This document shows, piece by piece, positions 60,163 to 64,000 of a stretch of 64,000 nt of DNA; position 1 is the first letter of the stretch, and every line of letters starts with the position of its first letter. Under the pieces are notes generated by a model. The model was not told the origin of the DNA. It made no database searches and saw nothing but the letters and a program-made list of their open reading frames with translations. Source of the stretch: Firmicutes bacterium HGW-Firmicutes-7 (lineage in GTDB: Bacteria > Bacillota > Clostridia > Lachnospirales > Vallitaleaceae). Both the position numbers and the translations under genes were made by a program. Location: assembly GCA_002841375.1 (NCBI GenBank), contig PGZO01000036.1, forward strand, positions 1-64,000, given 5' to 3'.

Positions 60163-60463
60163 GTCAAAAGGGATAATATAATAATTAGTACTGTCTTTCA
60201 AAAGCACAAAACAGTTGTTTATACTGCCCCCATATGCGTTAATCGTATGGGGGCATCAATTATGGAAGTTTTAAAAAAGGCATATGATTAATTTATTTAG
60301 TTGTTTATTAGACAAATTATTGTTATAATTTTACATACAAAAAGGTCTCGTTAATAGATATTAGTGATTAAATAGGAAAAAATGCGTTTGTATAATGAAT
60401 TACTAAGCTATAAAATAACTTTGAACATGCCACAAAAACAATAAGCAATAGCTGATAGGATTG
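60163..60463 (+). promoter_or_regulatory. intergenic terminator and next promoter
   Basis: TGCCCCCATA (60225-60234) and TATGGGGGCA (60246-60255) form a GC-rich stem that probably ends the TetR-MFS-ABC unit, although the T-run is weak. TTGTTT (60301-60306), a 17-bp spacer and TATAAT (60324-60329) then form a promoter for the next ABC pair, with a leader of about 130 nt in which I see no ORF. Confidence 0.55.
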
Positions 60464-61387
60464 ATGACTATGAAAAAAAATATAATAGAGGTTAAGGATT
60501 TTGTTAAGAAATATAATAAATTTACAGCAGTAGATCATGTCTCGTTTGAGGTTGAAGAAGGAAGTATTTTTGCTTTTTTAGGCCCAAATGGAGCGGGTAA
60601 AAGCACTACCATCAACACACTATGTACTATATTTGATAAGACATCAGGAACTTTAATGATTGATGGAAAAGACGTGACGCATGAAAAAGATGCTGTTAGA
60701 AGTGTAATTGGTGTTGTTTTTCAGGAACCGACACTGGATAATAAAATGACGGTTGTAGAAAATTTAATTATGCATTGCCATTTTTATAGTGTCCCCAAAA
60801 GTGAAGTATCAGAGCGTATTCAATTTGCTTTAGATTTAGTCGATTTACAAGATTGGAAAAAGGCAATGGTAAGCAGTCTGTCTGGAGGGATGAAACGGCG
60901 GGTGGAAATAGCCAGATCTTTGTTGCACTATCCAAAAGTATTGTTTTTGGACGAGCCAACGACAGGTCTTGATCCTCAAACGAGGGCACATATATGGGAT
61001 TATATCGTAAAGCTGCAAAAGGAAAAGAACATTACCATTTTCCTAACAACACATTATATGGATGAGGCAGAGATTTGTAGCAAGGTTGCCATTATGGATG
61101 CAGGTAAAATTGTTGCAATGGACAAGCCATATCGTTTGAAACAGCAATATACAAAAGATAAAGCCAATATTGCAACCAGTGATGAGCAAGGACTAGAAGC
61201 ACTGTTGAATAAGGGTGGATTCATTTATAAGAAAAAAACCAGGTACTATTCAGTTGAAGTCGATAATATCCCTGAACTGATGCAGCTTTTAAGTGAACAA
61301 AAAGCAACAATAACAGATTTGGAAATTAAAAAGGGTACGTTAAATGATGTATTCTTGGAAATTACCGGAAAAGACATAAGGAAGTGA
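60464..61387 (+). CDS. ABC-2 exporter ATP-binding protein (DrrA type)
   Basis: The 307-residue ATPase has Walker A GPNGAGKST near 42, VFQEPTLDNKMTV, signature LSGGMKRRV near 139, Walker B LFLDEPTTGLDP and His in TTHYMDEAE. The C-terminal 80 residues form the DrrA-type extension. Starts at 60461 (TTG), 60464 (ATG) and 60470 (ATG) are in one frame; the ribosome binding site is weak (GGA), so the choice is uncertain. It is 7 bp before its permease. Confidence 0.87.
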   Translation: MTMKKNIIEVKDFVKKYNKFTAVDHVSFEVEEGSIFAFLGPNGAGKSTTINTLCTIFDKTSGTLMIDGKDVTHEKDAVRSVIGVVFQEPTLDNKMTVVENLIMHCHFYSVPKSEVSERIQFALDLVDLQDWKKAMVSSLSGGMKRRVEIARSLLHYPKVLFLDEPTTGLDPQTRAHIWDYIVKLQKEKNITIFLTTHYMDEAEICSKVAIMDAGKIVAMDKPYRLKQQYTKDKANIATSDEQGLEALLNKGGFIYKKKTRYYSVEVDNIPELMQLLSEQKATITDLEIKKGTLNDVFLEITGKDIRK

Positions 61388-61394
61388 GAAAATT

Positions 61395-62231
61395 ATGAAT
61401 ATTATAGGGGCTTTATGGTTTAGAAATATCAAAATTTTTGTGCGTAATCGCATTCAACTTGTTTTTGCAATTATCATGCCATTCTTTTTTCTATATGTGT
61501 TTAGTGCCATATTTAAAACTGATAATATAACCAATCCGGTTAATTATATGCTTGCCGGTATCGTCATAACGACCGTCTTTCAAACCTCACTTACTATTGC
61601 ATCAAGTACGATTGATGATATTGTTTCGGGATTTATGAAGGAAGTGTTGGTGAGTCCTGTTAAAAGAATTCAAATTGCCGCAGGTCAGCTCTTATCTGCA
61701 GCTACAATAGCAACTTTTCAAGGTATCATTATTCTATTCATTGGTTATTTTATAGGACTTAAATTTACATCTTTTTTTACACCATTTGCGGTAATCATTG
61801 TCATGATTATGGTTGGGCTTGTATTCTCAGGACTGGGATTGTTCTTGGCAGCAACAGTTAAGAATTCCCAAACCTTTCAAGTTGTTGTTGCAGCTATTTC
61901 AATGCCGTTGACATTTCTAAGTGGCGCCTATATACCACTTTCATTACTACCTAAGACGTTGCAATATGTGGCTTATTTCAATCCCATGACCTATACAACG
62001 GCGTTTTTTAGAACCATCATTCTGGAAAAGACGGCATTAACAACCGAGGAGTTGGTGGGGGAGCAGCTTGCGTTCGAAATAGGTGATTTTGTAATTACAC
62101 CACTTATTAGTATGGTGATTGTGCTTCTTTTTGGACTTGTATTTTTGTTGCTATCAACGTTAGTTTTCACAAAGGTAGATTTTTCTAGAATTAATCGCTC
62201 AAAAAACAAAGAAGAGGATATATGGAGTTAG
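61395..62231 (+). CDS. ABC-2 transporter permease (DrrB type)
   Basis: The 278-residue protein has six membrane segments and the ABC-2 pattern, with RNRIQLVFAIIMPFFFLYVF near 20 and FLSGAYIPLSLLPKTLQYVAYFNPMTY near 175-201. With the ATPase upstream it forms a DrrAB-like exporter for hydrophobic compounds. A terminator follows. Confidence 0.87.
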   Translation: MNIIGALWFRNIKIFVRNRIQLVFAIIMPFFFLYVFSAIFKTDNITNPVNYMLAGIVITTVFQTSLTIASSTIDDIVSGFMKEVLVSPVKRIQIAAGQLLSAATIATFQGIIILFIGYFIGLKFTSFFTPFAVIIVMIMVGLVFSGLGLFLAATVKNSQTFQVVVAAISMPLTFLSGAYIPLSLLPKTLQYVAYFNPMTYTTAFFRTIILEKTALTTEELVGEQLAFEIGDFVITPLISMVIVLLFGLVFLLLSTLVFTKVDFSRINRSKNKEEDIWS

Positions 62232-62287
62232 TAATAGATAAGAATTACAATTTTAAAGCATTGATAGATTAAGCGTTAACGTGAGAG

Positions 62288-62326
62288 CCACCTGCAACAG
62301 TGATTGAATTTGCAGGTGGTTTTTTG
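62288..62326 (+). terminator. intrinsic terminator after the DrrAB-like pair
   Basis: CCACCTGCAA (62288-62297) and TTGCAGGTGG (62310-62319) form a 10-bp stem followed by TTTTTT. Confidence 0.8.
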
Positions 62327-62504
62327 TTTAACACAGCGACATTAGTTAAGCGTAATAAGGGAGCAAGAGCGTGGCAATCCGGAGGGCTGAAGGTTTATAT
62401 CTTTCAAATAAAAGGAATATCTTAAAAGAGAAGAGGAAAGCTATAAATTGATAGGGATTAGAGAAAAGGAAAAGAAGGGGTTATAATGAAAGGTGGCTAA
62501 ATAA

Positions 62505-63377
62505 ATGGATGCAATTCAAATAAGTAATTTGAAAAAGTATTATGGAAAATCACTCGGAGTTGAAGAGGTATCATTTTCGGTAAAGGAGGGAGAAATATTT
62601 GGATTCGTTGGACCAAATGGAGCCGGTAAATCAACAACAATAAGAATACTACTAAACTTTATATTTCCCAGTGGAGGTTTTGCAACAATATGGAGTAAAG
62701 ATGTCGTAAAAGAAAGCAAAGAAATTAAAAAATCCACTGGATATGTGCCCAGTGATGTAAGGTTTTACGAAGATATGACAGTGCGATCGTTAATTCGAGT
62801 GAGTAATGGATTTTATAGTAGTTCCCATGAAGAGGAAGCAGATCGACTATGTAAACTTTTTGAATTGGACAGAGCAAAGAAATTCTATGAATTATCTATG
62901 GGAAATAAGAAAAAAGTAGCAGTCGTTTGTGCACTGGCAGCAAAACCAAAAGTTCTGATATTAGATGAGCCAACCAATGGACTTGATCCTATGATGCAGA
63001 AGCAATTATTTACTGAACTAAAAAATCAGTCGACAAATGGAGTATCCATCCTTTTATCCAGTCACAATCTTGGAGAAGTGCAGGAGTATTGCCAACGGGT
63101 TGCTTTTATTAAACAAGGTAAAATCCTTGCAGTAACAGACTTAAAAGAAATACACCAACCTCATAAAATAGTAACCACTTGGGGAGGTAAGGATATCATT
63201 CACCCTAGCATACAGCTGTTAAAACAAAAGGAAGTTAAACGTGTTTTTCGTTATCAAGGTAATAGCGTTTTGTTACTTAAGTTATTGCATCAGGCCGATC
63301 TAGAGGACGTTACCATCGAAAATGAAAGTTTGGAAGAACGGTTTATGGATCTTTATGGAAAGGAGGAAGAACAATGA
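62505..63377 (+). CDS. ABC-2 type exporter ATP-binding protein
   Basis: The 290-residue ATPase has Walker A GPNGAGKST near 38. The signature is LSMGNKKKV, unusual because the normal LSGGQ is changed to LSMGN as in YxlF/BcrA-like exporters. Walker B is LILDEPTNGLDP and the switch His is in SSHNLGEVQ. It overlaps the following permease by 4 bp (ATGA). No regulator is adjacent in the window. Confidence 0.85.
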   Translation: MDAIQISNLKKYYGKSLGVEEVSFSVKEGEIFGFVGPNGAGKSTTIRILLNFIFPSGGFATIWSKDVVKESKEIKKSTGYVPSDVRFYEDMTVRSLIRVSNGFYSSSHEEEADRLCKLFELDRAKKFYELSMGNKKKVAVVCALAAKPKVLILDEPTNGLDPMMQKQLFTELKNQSTNGVSILLSSHNLGEVQEYCQRVAFIKQGKILAVTDLKEIHQPHKIVTTWGGKDIIHPSIQLLKQKEVKRVFRYQGNSVLLLKLLHQADLEDVTIENESLEERFMDLYGKEEEQ

Positions 63378-64000
63378 ATGTTTTCCGATTAGAGTTAAAA
63401 AATACATGGAAGAACACCTTAAGGTGGGCAATTGCACTAAGTGGTATTACCTTTACAATCCTTGCATTTTTTCCTTCAATGCAAACAGAGTCTATGAAGG
63501 AACTTACAGGAGCGAAGATGGAGGGTTTGGATCCCGCATTAATGGAAGTAATGGGGTTATCAGAATTGGTAGATTTTACTGTTATAACAAACTTCTTTGG
63601 GTATGTACTTCAATATATCACATTAGCCATCATGATGCTCGTTACACAATTGGCAGTAAATTCTCTTGTTAAAGAGGAAACAGATGGAACCATTGAATTC
63701 TTATATAGCAAGTCAGTTTCACGCAGTACTATATTATTGCAGAAAACACTTGCCAATGTTTTTTCCTTTCTATCCATACTTGTTGTTCTTTGTATTATAA
63801 CTGTCATGGGTTATCTCTTTTACGGTGATTATAATTTTGCTGAAAGTATAAAGGAAGTCGTTGTTTTTTATTCTTCCATTCTATTTGTTGGCCTTGTTTT
63901 TATGGCGTTAGGAGTGCTTTTATCTACTTTGCTAAAAAGCAGTAAAGGTTCTTCGGGAATTGTAATAGCCATTGTATTTGGTACATTTATTTTAGGAGTT
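63374..64000 (+). CDS. ABC-2 transporter permease, cut by the window end
   Basis: An ATG at 63374 overlaps the ATPase stop and opens a frame that runs to the last base (209 codons without a stop). It starts MNVFRLELKNTWKNTLRW and has hydrophobic segments near 21-35, 75-95, 140-160, 170-190 and 195-209, typical of ABC-2 permeases. LVKEETDGTIEFLYSKSVSR is the cytoplasmic motif of this family. The 3' part is missing. Confidence 0.85.
   Translation, partial: MNVFRLELKNTWKNTLRWAIALSGITFTILAFFPSMQTESMKELTGAKMEGLDPALMEVMGLSELVDFTVITNFFGYVLQYITLAIMMLVTQLAVNSLVKEETDGTIEFLYSKSVSRSTILLQKTLANVFSFLSILVVLCIITVMGYLFYGDYNFAESIKEVVVFYSSILFVGLVFMALGVLLSTLLKSSKGSSGIVIAIVFGTFILGV

Noticed and set aside
1-64000. 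CRISPR arrays, tRNA or rRNA genes
   Set aside because: No regularly spaced repeat array and no cloverleaf or rRNA-like segment was seen by eye; a covariance search could still find a missed small RNA.

Overview
The window looks like a chromosomal segment of a low-G+C, Gram-positive anaerobe of the Clostridia. Signs of this are AGGAGG-type ribosome binding sites, sigma-A promoters with 17-bp spacers, a SigV/RsiV-type ECF sigma/anti-sigma pair, S-layer-homology (SLH) surface proteins, a vanG-type locus and an ABC-F protein. I do not assign a species. No rRNA, tRNA or CRISPR array was seen. All family assignments come from reading motifs and from memory; no search was run.

Layout. (1) 1-3 kb: the 3' end of an IS200/IS605-type tnpB, a broken flavin reductase, a DtxR-type iron regulator on the minus strand, and sigV-rsiV. 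(2) 3-5 kb: an ABC-F ATPase on the minus strand with an attenuator-like leader and a possible leader peptide. (3) 5-24 kb: a molybdenum region. It holds a HTH-TOBE (ModE-like) regulator divergent from modABC. Next come a MoeA-like protein with a C-terminal Cys cluster and a single-chain molybdenum aldehyde oxidoreductase very like Desulfovibrio gigas Mop. A closely packed set follows: FAD/Fe-S dicluster oxidoreductase, zinc ribbon, methyltransferase, C_GCAxxG_C_C protein, Tes/TrsS-like radical SAM, AMP-dependent ligase, XdhC, NTP transferase-HD, histidine phosphatase and a sigma-54-type regulator. From memory, the DVU_1551-DVU_1559 locus of Desulfovibrio vulgaris carries the same families in the same order. 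The joint function of several of them is unknown, and this is the best candidate for an undescribed system here. (4) 24-29 kb: vanG-vanXY-vanT with no vanRS upstream, followed by a VanR that lacks its receiver domain. (5) 29-35 kb: a visibly G+C-richer island with a frameshifted giant glycine-rich SLH/cell-wall-binding protein and a divergent TetR regulator, bracketed by duplicated pieces of vanR and rsmH. (6) 35-36 kb: an rsmH gene on the minus strand with a small coupled upstream ORF. (7) 37-44 kb: a yhf-type operon (yhfZ, yhfU, yhfT, php, yhfY, yhfX, yhfW) plus its own HPr, with two copies of an operator at the promoter. (8) 44-45 kb: D-lactate dehydrogenase. (9) 45-55 kb: a hybrid kinase with two kinase cores, a BTAD response regulator, a degenerate receiver and a 1.6-kaa SLH surface protein. 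(10) 55-64 kb: TetR-MFS-ABC efflux genes with paired operators, then two ABC-2 exporters, the last cut by the window end.

How the genes work together. The modABC genes take up molybdate, MoeA-like, XdhC and NTP transferase proteins would build and load the cofactor, and Mop with the dicluster protein would oxidise an aldehyde and pass on electrons. The radical SAM protein, methyltransferase and ligase add an unexplained chemical step. The van genes would make D-Ala-D-Ser peptidoglycan precursors. The yhf genes would process an unknown metabolite under possible HPr/PRD control.
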